DNA of 64,000 nucleotides from Mycolicibacterium flavescens (GTDB lineage: Bacteria > Actinomycetota > Actinomycetes > Mycobacteriales > Mycobacteriaceae), in assembly GCA_900637135.1 (NCBI GenBank), contig LR134353.1, positions 4,278,001-4,342,000 on the forward strand, given 5' to 3'. The notes below the pieces were generated by a model that was given only the letters and a program-made list of their open reading frames with translations, did not search any database and had not been told where the DNA came from. Numbering within the stretch: position 1 is the first letter of the stretch; every line of letters begins with the position of its first letter. Position numbers and translations under genes: made by a program. Below, in pieces: positions 33,954-41,921 of this stretch.

Positions 33954-34382
33954 CTACTCGACCGAGATTCCCATCGACCGGGCGGTGCCGGCGATGATTT
34001 TGGCGGCCTGATCGATGTCGTTCGCGTTCAGGTCTTCCTTCTTGGTCTCGGCGATCTCGCGCACCTGATCCCAGGACACCTTGGCGACCTTGGTCTTGTG
34101 CGGCTCGCCCGAACCCTTCTGGACGCCGGCAGCCTTCAGCAGCAGCTTGGCCGCGGGCGGTGTCTTGAGGTTGAACGTGAAACTGCGGTCCTCGTAGACG
34201 GTGATCTCCACGGGGATGACGTTGCCGCGCTGGTTCTCCGTCGCGGCGTTGTACGCCTTGCAGAATTCCATGATGTTGACGCCGTGCTGGCCGAGCGCCG
34301 GACCGACCGGCGGGGCGGGGTTGGCCTGCCCGGCCTGGATCTGCAGCTTGATCAGCCCGACGACCTTCTTCTTCGGGGCCAT
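33954..34382 (-). CDS. rplK: 50S ribosomal protein L11
   Basis: The 142-residue L11 has the full family pattern: KKKVVGLIKLQIQAGQANPAPPVGPALGQHGVNIMEFCKAYNA (thiopeptide and GTPase-centre region), then the C-terminal rRNA-binding domain with KVAKVSWDQVREIAETKKEDLNA. Length fits the start at 34382; a longer in-frame start would add 14 nonconserved residues. Confidence 0.98.
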   Translation of the reverse strand: MAPKKKVVGLIKLQIQAGQANPAPPVGPALGQHGVNIMEFCKAYNAATENQRGNVIPVEITVYEDRSFTFNLKTPPAAKLLLKAAGVQKGSGEPHKTKVAKVSWDQVREIAETKKEDLNANDIDQAAKIIAGTARSMGISVE

Positions 34383-34468
34383 GGTGTTGGTTGTTCCTCT
34401 CTCGGTTCTCTGCGACTTGTGCACACGTTGTTGCGCCGAGCGCTCCTAGGCGTGCACAGATCGCTGGC

Positions 34469-35293
34469 TTAGATCTTGGCGACCTGGTTGAAGGTCAGTT
34501 CGACAGGTGTTTCGCGGCCAAAGATGGACACCAGCACCTTGAGCTTCTGCTGCTCGGCGTTGACCTCGCTGATCGAGGCGGGGAGCGTCGCGAACGGGCC
34601 GTCCATGACGGTGACCGACTCGCCGACCTCGAAGTCCACCTCAATCGGCGCGCGCTCGATGCCCCCGGCCTCGGCGGCGGCTGCACCGGCCGCAGCGGCG
34701 GCCTTGCCCGGCTTCTTCGCCGCGGCGGGCGGCAGCAGGAACTTGACGACGTCGTCCAGCGACAGCGGCGACGGCCGCGACGTCGCACCGACGAAGCCCG
34801 TCACACCCGGTGTGTTGCGCACCGCCCCCCACGACTCGTCGTTGAGCTCCATGCGCACCAGGATGTAACCGGGCAGCACCTTGCGGTTGACCTGCTTGCG
34901 CTGGCCGTTCTTGATCTCGGTGACCTCTTCGGTCGGCACCTCGACCTGGAAGATGTAGTCGCCGACGTCCAGGTTCTGCACGCGGGTCTCGAGGTTGGCC
35001 TTCACCTTGTTCTCGTAACCGGCGTAGGAGTGGATGACGTACCAGTCGCCCGGCTTGGTCCGCAGTTCCTTCTTCAGCGCGACCGCCGGATCCTCTTCCT
35101 CGGGCTCGGCTTCAGCGGGGGCCGCCTCACCGGCCGCGTCGTCCGCGGTGGCCGCCTCGTCGCTCACGGCGTCACCGGCGACGTCGGCATCCTCGGTCGC
35201 CGGGTCGGTGGTCGCGTCGGTCGTCGCCCCAGTCGTTTCGTCGATCAGGTCAACGCTCTCGGCCGAAGGCGTATCGCCCTCGAAGCTAGTCAC
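34469..35293 (-). CDS. nusG: Transcription termination/antitermination factor NusG
   Basis: The 274-residue NusG has an acidic Ala/Glu-rich N-terminal extension (~75 residues), the NGN domain (DWYVIHSYAGYENKVKANLE, KVLPGYILVRM), an Ala-rich linker of ~20 residues, and the C-terminal KOW domain (GESVTVMDGPFATLPASISEVN, GRETPVELTFNQVAKI). Both extension and linker also occur in mycobacterial NusG. It binds RNA polymerase and couples elongation to ribosomes or Rho. The start is GTG; it is the second gene after tRNA-Trp and secE. Confidence 0.97.
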   Translation of the reverse strand: MTSFEGDTPSAESVDLIDETTGATTDATTDPATEDADVAGDAVSDEAATADDAAGEAAPAEAEPEEEDPAVALKKELRTKPGDWYVIHSYAGYENKVKANLETRVQNLDVGDYIFQVEVPTEEVTEIKNGQRKQVNRKVLPGYILVRMELNDESWGAVRNTPGVTGFVGATSRPSPLSLDDVVKFLLPPAAAKKPGKAAAAAGAAAAEAGGIERAPIEVDFEVGESVTVMDGPFATLPASISEVNAEQQKLKVLVSIFGRETPVELTFNQVAKI

Positions 35294-35334
35294 TTGTCAG
35301 TCCTCTCGAAATTCTCATCCGTCGCGCGTACTCG

Positions 35335-35748
35335 TCAGCCGAACACCAGCGAGACCAGCTTGGCAAGGCCGAAGTCGACGCCGCCGATCATGGCCAACAT
35401 GAAGGCCAGGAACAGCAGCACCACGCCGGTGTAGGTGACCATCTGCTTGCGGTTCGGCCAGATCACCTTGCGCAGCTCGGCGACAACCTGCTTCAGGTAG
35501 TTCCAGACGAACAGGAAAGGATTCCGCGACGGCCCGTCGGCACGCTTCTTGGCGGCCTTCCTCGCGGAGCCCGACCCGTTCTTCGTGGGTGACGCCGCGG
35601 TGCCCGTGGACAGGTCGACCGCTTCGCTGGCGTCTTCGCCGGCGGCTGCCCGACGGGTCCGCTTGCCCGACGGGCGGGTCGGTCGGGTCACGACGGCACC
35701 GCGGGCGTTCTCGGTGTCGGAGCCGGCATCGTCGTGCTCGTCGCTCAC
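35335..35748 (-). CDS. secE: Preprotein translocase subunit SecE
   Basis: The 137-residue protein has a charged, disordered N-terminal region with basic patches, then the SecE domain: PFLFVWNYLKQVVAELRKVIWPNRKQM as the amphipathic cytoplasmic helix and one membrane helix (TYTGVVLLFLAFMLAMIGGVDFGLAKLV). It is an essential part of the SecYEG channel. GTG at 35748 is chosen for its AAGGGAG site and the MSDE-type start of the M. tuberculosis protein; the upstream in-frame GTG at 35787 is less likely. Confidence 0.95.
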   Translation of the reverse strand: MSDEHDDAGSDTENARGAVVTRPTRPSGKRTRRAAAGEDASEAVDLSTGTAASPTKNGSGSARKAAKKRADGPSRNPFLFVWNYLKQVVAELRKVIWPNRKQMVTYTGVVLLFLAFMLAMIGGVDFGLAKLVSLVFG

Positions 35749-35823
35749 CGCATGCTCCCTTGTCTGGTCATCTGGTTTGTGGGTCACCTTCCAGTGTCCA
35801 CACTTGTCGAGTATTCAGTTGAG

Positions 35824-35896
<73 letters not shown>

Positions 35897-36013
35897 TCAG
35901 AGTGGCACTGCGACAGGCCACCCGTTCGGGGCTCACACAATTCGCGCGCTCCCCGATCGGCCGATCTTCAAACCGACGGACAGCGCGCTGGACTGGGAAA
36001 ACCCCGAGGACCG

Positions 36014-36044
36014 AGTGTAGCGCGCCACCCGTGGTAGTTACTAA
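36014..36044 (-). promoter_or_regulatory. Candidate promoter upstream of tRNA-Trp-secE-nusG
   Basis: On the minus strand TACACT (36014-36019) resembles a mycobacterial -10 element. TTAGTA about 19 bp upstream would be a poor -35. It lies about 115 bp before the tRNA. Confidence 0.3.
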
Positions 36045-36095
36045 TCCACCGGCGAGCCGATCATGATGCGATCGACGAGCCGGTGATCACGCTCC

Positions 36096-36111
36096 GACCG
36101 GCAGGCCGGTC
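36096..36111 (-). terminator. Hairpin after hadC
   Basis: GACCGGC-AG-GCCGGTC is a perfect 7-bp inverted repeat starting 1 bp after the hadC stop. There is no U-tract; it may still end hadABC transcription or protect its 3' end. Confidence 0.35.
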
Positions 36112-36112
36112 A

Positions 36113-36676
36113 TCAAACAGACGCCTCGCCGTTCACGCTATCGCCGCCATCGGGATCCTCGGCGGGATCATGGACGACGGGCTTGCGCACGACCTGTCCC
36201 GTCTCCGGGTCCCAGCCGGCCGAGATCGAATTGTCGCCCTCGTGGCCCATCAGCGTGGTGAACGATTCCATCACGAGCTCGCCGTGTTGGTCCACCAGCT
36301 TGTTGCGGGTGGTGACGATGTCGGCGCCGAACCGTTCGTCGACGGTCAGGATTTCCATCGTGCCGGTCAGTTCGTCACCGACCTTGATCGGTCGATGGAA
36401 CTTGAACTTCTGGTCGACCTGCACGATCTGCATCGTCTCGAAGCCGATGTCGTTGTGCTGAAAAAAGTGCCGCTGGATCATCACCGCGAAGATCGACATG
36501 AACGTCGGTGGCGCGATCAGTCCGTCGTGGCCGGATGCCTTGGCGGCCTCGACGCTGTGGCTCTGCGGATCGTGGGCCTTGACCGCGTTCGCGTACTGAC
36601 GGATCTGCTCCGTGCCGACGACGTAGGGCTCCGGGTACTCCCAGACCATTCCCTTGATATCGATTTTCAGGGCCAT
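36113..36676 (-). CDS. hadC: (3R)-hydroxyacyl-ACP dehydratase subunit HadC
   Basis: The 187-residue MaoC/hot-dog-fold protein (YVVGTEQIRQYANAVKAHDPQSH, APPTFMSIFAVM, VDQKFKFHRPIKVGDELTG) is the structural partner in HadBC, which dehydrates long meromycolyl-ACP intermediates in FAS-II. It lacks the catalytic D-x4-H motif carried by HadB, as expected. It has a hydrophilic C-terminal tail of ~30 residues. It starts 2 bp after the hadB stop. Confidence 0.95.
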   Translation of the reverse strand: MALKIDIKGMVWEYPEPYVVGTEQIRQYANAVKAHDPQSHSVEAAKASGHDGLIAPPTFMSIFAVMIQRHFFQHNDIGFETMQIVQVDQKFKFHRPIKVGDELTGTMEILTVDERFGADIVTTRNKLVDQHGELVMESFTTLMGHEGDNSISAGWDPETGQVVRKPVVHDPAEDPDGGDSVNGEASV

Positions 36677-36678
36677 GG

Positions 36679-37107
36679 CTACGCCAGCTTCGCGACGGCC
36701 ACGGCGCGGCCGAAGATCTTCTTGCCCCCGGTGGTGGCCGACAACGCGATGGTCACCGTCTTGGTCTCGGGCTCAACGGATTTCACCCGTCCGTTGAAGA
36801 CGATCTCCGCCCCGATGCCGTCGTTGGGCACCGGCACGACAGCGGTGAACCGCACGTTGTACTCGGTGACCGCCGCCGGATCGCCGACCCACTCGGTGAC
36901 GTATCCGCCGCCCAGGCCCATGGTCAGCATGCCGTGCGCGATCGCGGTGTCCAGTCCGACCTGCTTGGCGATGTCGTCGTCCCAGTGAATCGGGTTGAGG
37001 TCACCCGACACCCCCGCGTAGTTGACGAGGTCCTGCCGCGTCAACGGAATCACCTTCTCGGGAAGCTCGTCGCCCTTCTTCACCGAGGCGAACTCACGCA
37101 GTGGCAT
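36679..37107 (-). CDS. hadB: (3R)-hydroxyacyl-ACP dehydratase catalytic subunit HadB
   Basis: The 142-residue R-hydratase has the catalytic motif DLNPIHWDDDIAKQVGLDTAIAHGML (Asp and His of hydratase 2). It pairs with HadA or HadC in mycolate FAS-II. The ATG at 37107 fits the family length exactly and overlaps the hadA 3' end by 14 bp, indicating translational coupling. Confidence 0.96.
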   Translation of the reverse strand: MPLREFASVKKGDELPEKVIPLTRQDLVNYAGVSGDLNPIHWDDDIAKQVGLDTAIAHGMLTMGLGGGYVTEWVGDPAAVTEYNVRFTAVVPVPNDGIGAEIVFNGRVKSVEPETKTVTIALSATTGGKKIFGRAVAVAKLA

Positions 37108-37570
37108 CTGAAAAACCCTCTTCTCCGTCACCCGTCCGACCCGCCAGGGTCGTGAACGTCTCCTGCACGACGTCACCGGCTTCGTTGGTGACGATGTTCT
37201 TCAATACGACGATGTCGGTGCCGTGGGCCTGCCGCACAGAGTCCACCTGCACCTCGCAGTAGAGCTTGTCGCCCGCGAAGATCGGCTTGGTGAACTTGAC
37301 CACCTGGTCGACCTGCACGATCTTGGCGTCTTTGATCCCCACGTTGGCGTGCTCGAAAAACGAAATCTGTGCCATGTACCCGAAGACGCTCATGAAGGTT
37401 AGCGGTGCAGGCAGGGCCTTGTGGCCGAGTTCGGCAGCGGCGCCCTCATCGAAGAATGCGCGATCGTCGTTTTTCACCGCGACCGCGTACTCGCGAATCT
37501 TCTCGCGACCGACGACGTAGTAGTCGGGGTAGCGGTATTGCATCCCGACGATCCGCTCGGACAACGACAC
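37094..37570 (-). CDS. hadA: (3R)-hydroxyacyl-ACP dehydratase subunit HadA
   Basis: The 158-residue hot-dog-fold subunit (YPDYYVVGREKIREYAVAVKNDD, APLTFMSVFGYMAQ, VDQVVKFTKPIFAGDKLYC) forms the HadAB dehydratase, the target of thiacetazone and isoxyl in M. tuberculosis. It carries the Cys-containing region (KLYCEVQ) seen in HadA. Start is GTG at 37570, 51 bp after rpmG. Confidence 0.95.
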   Translation of the reverse strand: MSLSERIVGMQYRYPDYYVVGREKIREYAVAVKNDDRAFFDEGAAAELGHKALPAPLTFMSVFGYMAQISFFEHANVGIKDAKIVQVDQVVKFTKPIFAGDKLYCEVQVDSVRQAHGTDIVVLKNIVTNEAGDVVQETFTTLAGRTGDGEEGFSDATA

Positions 37571-37621
37571 AGTTAGTGAACCTACCTACCACCCTGGGCG
37601 ACGCCTGCGGGCTGACTCGTC

Positions 37622-37789
37622 TTAGCGCGATTCCTTATGCGGCTGGTGCTTGCCGCAGTTCGGGCAGAATTTCTTGATCTCGAGCCGGTCCGGGTCGTTA
37701 CGGCGGTTCTTCTTCGTGATGTAGTTGCGGTGTTTGCACACCTCGCACGCCAAAGTGATCTTCGGCCGTACGTCGGTACTGGAGGCCAC
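37622..37789 (-). CDS. rpmG: 50S ribosomal protein L33
   Basis: The 55-residue protein (MASSTDVRPKITLACEVCK, HRNYITKKNRRNDPDRLEI, KKFCPNCGKHQPHKESR) has the two CxxC pairs of the zinc-binding L33 form. The GTG start lies 38 bp after the tRNA-Met gene. This is the rpmG2 position directly upstream of hadABC in mycobacteria. Confidence 0.95.
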   Translation of the reverse strand: MASSTDVRPKITLACEVCKHRNYITKKNRRNDPDRLEIKKFCPNCGKHQPHKESR

Positions 37790-37827
37790 GGTTCTTCGTC
37801 CTTCGTTTACGCGTTCGATGTTGCCTG

Positions 37828-37901
37828 TAGCGGTGGGGGGGCTCGATCCCCCGACCTCACGATTATGAGTCGTGCGCTCTAACCAGCTGAGCTACACCGC
37901 C
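37828..37901 (-). tRNA. metT: Elongator tRNA-Met (anticodon CAT)
   Basis: The 74-nt cloverleaf has acceptor GGCGGTG paired with CACCGCT (a G1-U72 wobble), anticodon arm CACGA-CTCATAA-TCGTG and T-arm GGGGG-ATCGAGC-CCCCC. The absence of the three G-C pairs of an initiator anticodon stem indicates the elongator. No CCA is encoded. Confidence 0.95.
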
Positions 37902-37934
37902 CCGGGATCCGGGCGGATGTCCGCCCGCTCACCG

Positions 37935-38007
37935 AGCCCCCTAACGGAATCGAACCGTTGACCTTTTCCTTACCATGGAAACGCTCTGCCGACTGAGCTA
38001 AGGGGGC
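37935..38007 (-). tRNA. thrT: tRNA-Thr (anticodon GGT)
   Basis: The 73-nt cloverleaf has acceptor GCCCCCT/AGGGGGC, anticodon arm TTTCC-ATGGTAA-GGAAA with anticodon GGT, and T-arm AACGG-TTCGATT-CCGTT. It is first in the tRNA-Thr, tRNA-Met, rpmG, hadABC string. Confidence 0.97.
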
Positions 38008-38050
38008 CTGCCTACTTCGCGGTTCGCGCACCGCGGCGCGAGCCTTAAAG

Positions 38051-38080
38051 AGGGTACATTCTCGCCGATTGCCGCGCCAA
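38051..38080 (-). promoter_or_regulatory. Candidate promoter of the tRNA-Thr/tRNA-Met/rpmG/had cluster
   Basis: The minus strand has TTGGCG (38075-38080), an 18-bp spacer and TACCCT (38051-38056), about 44 bp before the tRNA-Thr gene. Confidence 0.4.
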
Positions 38081-38105
38081 ACCGCTGATCACCGCAACCG
38101 TTACA

Positions 38106-38123
38106 GTCCGACTCTAGTCGGAC
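38106..38123. promoter_or_regulatory. Perfect palindrome between tRNA-Thr and NYN genes
   Basis: GTCCGACT-CT-AGTCGGAC is a perfect 8-bp inverted repeat centred 17 bp before the NYN gene start and upstream of the divergent tRNA cluster promoter. It may be an operator or a 5'-UTR hairpin of the NYN transcript. Confidence 0.5.
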
Positions 38124-38140
38124 AGTGATAGGACGGAACA

Positions 38141-39001
38141 GTGACCGAACCCGGCGCGACCCGTGTCGCGGTGTACCTCGACTTCGACAACATCGTGATC
38201 TCGCGGTACGACCAGATCCACGGGCGCAACTCGTTTCAGCGCGACAAGGCTGCAGGCTTTCACAAGAATCCGGGTCGGCTGACGCAAGCGACCGTGGACG
38301 TCGGCGCAATCATCGACTACGCGTCGTCGTTCGGCACGCTGGTGCTGACCAAGGCCTACGCCGACTGGTCGACCGACGTCAACGCCGACTACCGCGACCA
38401 GCTAGTCGGGCGCGCAGTCGACCTGGTGCAGCTGTTCCCGGCCGCCGCGTACAGCAAGAACGGGGCCGACATCCGGCTCGCGGTCGACACCGTCGAGGAC
38501 ATGTTCCGGCTGCCCGATCTGACCCACGTCGTCATCGTCGCCGGCGACTCCGACTACATCCCGCTCGCGCAGCGGTGCAAACGCCTCGGGCGCTACGTCG
38601 TCGGCATCGGCATCACCGGGTCGATCAGCCGGTCGCTGACCGCGGCCTGCGACGAGTACGTCTCTTACGACGCGCTGCCCGGCGTTCCGGCGGTCAAGAC
38701 GGAAACCCCGAAGCGGCGACGCACCAAGGCCGACGCCGAGCAGGACGCAGAACAGCCCGACCCGCAGGCCGCCGGGACCGCGCTGCTCGAGCGGGCGCTG
38801 CGCATCGCACACGGCAAGGACGACTCCGACTGGCTGCACAATTCGGCGGTCAAGGCTCAGATGAGGCGGATGGACCCGTCGTTCTCGGAGAAGTCCCTCG
38901 GGTTCAAGTCGTTCAGCGACTTCCTGCGCTCGCACACCGACCTGGTCGAACTCGACGAGAGCAGCACCATCCGCATGGTGCGGCTGCGCAGCCAGGACTG
39001 A
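38141..39001 (+). CDS. NYN-domain (PIN-like) RNase-type protein with OST-HTH-like C-terminus
   Basis: The 286-residue protein has an N-terminal NYN nuclease domain: VAVYLDFDNIVI (first Asp), VDTVEDMFRLPDLTHVVIVAGDSDYIPLAQRCKRLGRYVVGIGI with the catalytic Asp cluster GDSDY. A charged linker leads to a C-terminal winged-helix-like region (SFSEKSLGFKSFSDFLRSHTDLVEL) resembling OST-HTH/LOTUS domains of LabA-type proteins. It probably cleaves or binds RNA. GTG at 38141 is preceded by AGGACGG. A palindrome lies in its leader. Confidence 0.88.
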   Translation: MTEPGATRVAVYLDFDNIVISRYDQIHGRNSFQRDKAAGFHKNPGRLTQATVDVGAIIDYASSFGTLVLTKAYADWSTDVNADYRDQLVGRAVDLVQLFPAAAYSKNGADIRLAVDTVEDMFRLPDLTHVVIVAGDSDYIPLAQRCKRLGRYVVGIGITGSISRSLTAACDEYVSYDALPGVPAVKTETPKRRRTKADAEQDAEQPDPQAAGTALLERALRIAHGKDDSDWLHNSAVKAQMRRMDPSFSEKSLGFKSFSDFLRSHTDLVELDESSTIRMVRLRSQD

Positions 39002-39035
39002 GCCCCGAAATCTGGGCCCAGATACGCTGACGGTC

Positions 39036-39749
39036 ATGGCTTCGGATCGGCTCTACTTCCGTCAGTTGTTGTCCGGTCGCGACTTCGCGGCCGGCGACAT
39101 GATCGCCCAGCAGATGCGCAACTTCGCCTACCTGATCGGCGACCGCGAGACCGGCGACACGGTGATCGTCGACCCCGCCTACGCCGCAGGCGATCTCATC
39201 GACGCGCTGGAGGCCGACGGCATGCGGCTGTCCGGCGTGTTGGTCACCCACCACCACCCCGACCATATCGGCGGTTCGATGATGGGTTTCGAACTCAAGG
39301 GGCTCGCCGAACTGCTCGAGCGCACGAGCGTGCCGGTGCACGTCAACCAGCTTGAGGCCGACTGGGTTTCGAAGATCACCGGCATCGGGCGCAGCGAGCT
39401 CAGCGAGCACCAGCACGGCGACGTCGTCAAGGTCGGTGACATCGACATCGAACTTCTGCATACGCCCGGCCACACCCCCGGCAGCCAGTGCTTTCTGCTC
39501 GACGGGCGGCTCGTCGCCGGTGACACCCTTTTCCTGGAAGGGTGCGGACGCACCGACTTCCCCGGTGGCAACGTCGACGACATGTTCCGCAGCCTGCAGG
39601 CGCTGGCGAAACTGTCCGGCGACCCGACGGTGTTCCCCGGCCACTGGTATTCCGCCGAGCCCAGCGCCTCCCTGTCCGACGTGCGCCAGACCAACTACGT
39701 CTACCGGGCCAGCAACCTCGACCAGTGGCGCATGCTGATGGGCGGCTGA
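39036..39749 (+). CDS. MBL-fold metallo-hydrolase (glyoxalase II-like)
   Basis: The 237-residue metallo-beta-lactamase-fold hydrolase has the metal motif THHHPDHIGG, HTPGHTPGSQCFLLDGRLVAGDTLF and the C-terminal His in FPGHWYSAEP. It corresponds in position to Rv0634c, annotated as glyoxalase II. It would hydrolyse a thioester such as S-lactoyl thiol; mycobacteria lack glutathione, so a mycothiol substrate is inferred. It starts 34 bp after the NYN gene. Confidence 0.88.
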   Translation: MASDRLYFRQLLSGRDFAAGDMIAQQMRNFAYLIGDRETGDTVIVDPAYAAGDLIDALEADGMRLSGVLVTHHHPDHIGGSMMGFELKGLAELLERTSVPVHVNQLEADWVSKITGIGRSELSEHQHGDVVKVGDIDIELLHTPGHTPGSQCFLLDGRLVAGDTLFLEGCGRTDFPGGNVDDMFRSLQALAKLSGDPTVFPGHWYSAEPSASLSDVRQTNYVYRASNLDQWRMLMGG

Positions 39750-39848
39750 CCGTCCCGACACCGGGTGTGGCGTGCGAAAAAGCGCCGGTGTGAGTAGTGC
39801 TGCGCTAGTCTCCCGTTTGCTCGGCGCCTATCGGGAGGACCGCTTGCG

Positions 39849-40610
39849 ATGACGAGACCACCCACTCCCGCAGGCTGGTATCCCGACCCCGATGGCGCTG
39901 GCGGCCAACGGTATTGGGACAGTTCGACGTGGACCGAGCACCGTTCGCCGGGCCCGACGTCGCAGCCCGTAGAGCCGCCGTCGGCCATCGAACCGCCGAT
40001 GCCCGCCGAACCGCGCTTCAACGACAACCGCACACTGCTCACCCGCTACCTCGCCGTGTGCGGCGCCCTGCTGCTCGTGCTGATTCTCGCCCTCGCCTAC
40101 GGGTTGTTCCGCGATGACAACGACGACGGCCTCAGGTCATTCACGACGACGTCGCCGCCTGAGACCGCCGGCCAGCCGACCACGACGGCCGAGGAACAGG
40201 CCGGCACTACCACGCCAGGGGCGCTGCCGCCGCTCGCCGGAGCGACCGTCGACGGAGTGCTGTCGTTCACGGTGGTCGACGTCGAGACCGGGACGACGGT
40301 TTCGTCGACCGAGGCCCCGGTGGAGAAGACCGCGACCGGTGAATACGTCGTCGTACGCCTGTCGGTGGTCAACGACGGCGACGCCACCGCGCAGTTCCTC
40401 GGCACCCTGCAGAAGCTGCACGCCGGAAACACCGTCTACTCCATCGACGGCGAGGCGACGTTCTATGTGGGCGGCGGGTTCGTTGAGATCCCGCCCGGCG
40501 CCGAGGCGCTGGTCGGCCTGGCCTACGACGCGCCGCCGGGCACGGTGCCGGAGTTCATCGAGGCGCATGCCGATCCGCTGAGCCCGGGTGCGCAGATCCC
40601 GTTGTCCTAG
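39849..40610 (+). CDS. DUF2510 membrane protein with DUF4352-like extracellular domain
   Basis: The 253-residue protein has an N-terminal DUF2510 motif (PAGWYPDPDGAGGQRYWDSSTWTEH), a Pro-rich cytoplasmic segment, and one membrane helix (YLAVCGALLLVLILALAYGLF). A Thr/Pro-rich linker leads to a DUF4352-like immunoglobulin-type domain (GEYVVVRLSVVNDGD). Topology is inside to outside. Function is unknown; DUF2510 proteins often associate with membrane signalling or type VII proteins. The ATG follows GGGAGGACC. Confidence 0.82.
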   Translation: MTRPPTPAGWYPDPDGAGGQRYWDSSTWTEHRSPGPTSQPVEPPSAIEPPMPAEPRFNDNRTLLTRYLAVCGALLLVLILALAYGLFRDDNDDGLRSFTTTSPPETAGQPTTTAEEQAGTTTPGALPPLAGATVDGVLSFTVVDVETGTTVSSTEAPVEKTATGEYVVVRLSVVNDGDATAQFLGTLQKLHAGNTVYSIDGEATFYVGGGFVEIPPGAEALVGLAYDAPPGTVPEFIEAHADPLSPGAQIPLS

Positions 40611-40800
40611 CGTTGCCACGACTGGAGGGCGCATCGACGTTCGGCAACTGTGCGCCGAACTCGGCCGACGGTTCGGCTCCTGACATTTTCGCAGGTGCCT
40701 ACGGCATAACGGGTCCAAAGACACAAATTTCTGGACAAGTGGGCCGCGCGGGGGCAAACTTGAAGACCCTAGCGTCAATTTTTCGGGCCGGGGGGCCGCT
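40611..40800. other. Non-coding gap before the DUF2235 gene
   Basis: The 190-bp gap has no convincing gene. Its second half is AT-richer than average (ACAAATTTCTGG, GTCAATTTTTCGGG) and probably contains the promoter of the DUF2235 gene; no clear -10/-35 pair can be chosen. Confidence 0.4.
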
Positions 40801-41853
40801 ATGAAGAAGCTAGTGCTGTGCTTCGACCGCACTCGTGGCTATCCAGAACCCCAACTGGCGACGAACGCGCATCGACTCTTTCATCTTCTCGACGACGTCC
40901 CCGAGCAGCTCACCTGGTATCACCCGGGAGCCACGCCGAACCCTGGAAAGACGCTGCGGCCCTTCAGGGCCGCCGCCGACGATGCTCGCGGTGTCATCGC
41001 CGAGGCTTATCGCTTCCTGGTCGACAGCTGGGACCCCGGCGACCCGATCTATCTGTTCGGCGTCGGTCGCGGCGGTTACTGCGCCCAAACCCTGACCCGC
41101 TTACTGGCCACCGTCGGGGTGCTTCCGGAGCTGATGGATTTCGTGCTCGGCGCGTATGCCCTGCCGCGGACCGGCCGCGACCAGCAGGACTGGACGCGCG
41201 TCACCCAAATCGCCTCCCGGCTGGAGCAGCAGCGCGAAATCCCCGTCCCCGTCCGGTTTCTGGGCATCTGGGACGCGGTGAGTATCCCGGGCTTGACGCG
41301 CCGGTCGATGCCCGCGCCGATGCCCAACGTCGAATCGGGTAGGCACGCTGTCGCGATCGACGGGCGCCCCGGCGAACGGTTGACAACCTCAGCGTCGAAG
41401 CGCATGGAGGAAGTCTGGTTCCGCGGCGCCCACTGCGACGTCGCCGGAGGACCGGGGGCCTGCACCCCGCTGGCCGAGATCAGCTTCGACTGGATGCTGG
41501 ACGGGGCGCTGCGAGCCGGGCTGTCGATTGCCGACGAACGTATGGACACGCTGCCCACCCCCGGTCAGTACGACGCGCTCGCCGAGACCGCCCACACGAT
41601 CTCGCTGCGCAAGCTCCCCGACAACGCGGCCGTCCACTCCAGTGTCGAGTTGTACCTGCGTGAGCATCCGCAGTATTGGAAGCGCTTACCGGCCCGCGTG
41701 AGGTGGTCGGACCTCGACTGGGCGGCACGCGGTGAGCGATTGGTCCACCCGAGTGATGCGACGGCCGAGAAACTGGTCGCCGACTTGGGGCTCGCGTCGT
41801 TCGGCGAGCTGGTCAGCAATACCGCGCAGCTGAGGCCGGCAAGCCTATTGTGA
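40801..41853 (+). CDS. DUF2235-family (Tle1-like) protein lacking the serine nucleophile
   Basis: The 350-residue protein has the DUF2235 alpha/beta hydrolase pattern: CFDRTRGYPE (family Cx-DGT region, altered), DPIYLFGVGRGGYCAQTL (normally FGFSRGAY), FLGIWDAVSIPG (acid Asp) and WFRGAHCDVAGG (His-x-Asp). Gly89 replaces the nucleophile Ser. Family members are phospholipases or type VI effectors, but this copy is predicted inactive or altered in mechanism. Its ATG lies directly after a G-rich segment. Confidence 0.82.
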   Translation: MKKLVLCFDRTRGYPEPQLATNAHRLFHLLDDVPEQLTWYHPGATPNPGKTLRPFRAAADDARGVIAEAYRFLVDSWDPGDPIYLFGVGRGGYCAQTLTRLLATVGVLPELMDFVLGAYALPRTGRDQQDWTRVTQIASRLEQQREIPVPVRFLGIWDAVSIPGLTRRSMPAPMPNVESGRHAVAIDGRPGERLTTSASKRMEEVWFRGAHCDVAGGPGACTPLAEISFDWMLDGALRAGLSIADERMDTLPTPGQYDALAETAHTISLRKLPDNAAVHSSVELYLREHPQYWKRLPARVRWSDLDWAARGERLVHPSDATAEKLVADLGLASFGELVSNTAQLRPASLL

Positions 41854-41921
41854 CGAATTCCGCCGGTCACGGTTGTCGGTGACGGGTGCTCTTATCGACG
41901 CGCACGCCAAAATAGCAAAGG

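Noticed and set aside
34670..34740. Ala-rich insertion in NusG
   Set aside because: A similar Ala-rich linker between NGN and KOW domains is known in mycobacterial NusG, so it is not unusual here.
37828..37901. G1-U72 wobble in the tRNA-Met acceptor stem as possible initiator tRNA
   Set aside because: The anticodon stem lacks the three consecutive G-C pairs of initiators; position upstream of rpmG fits the elongator.
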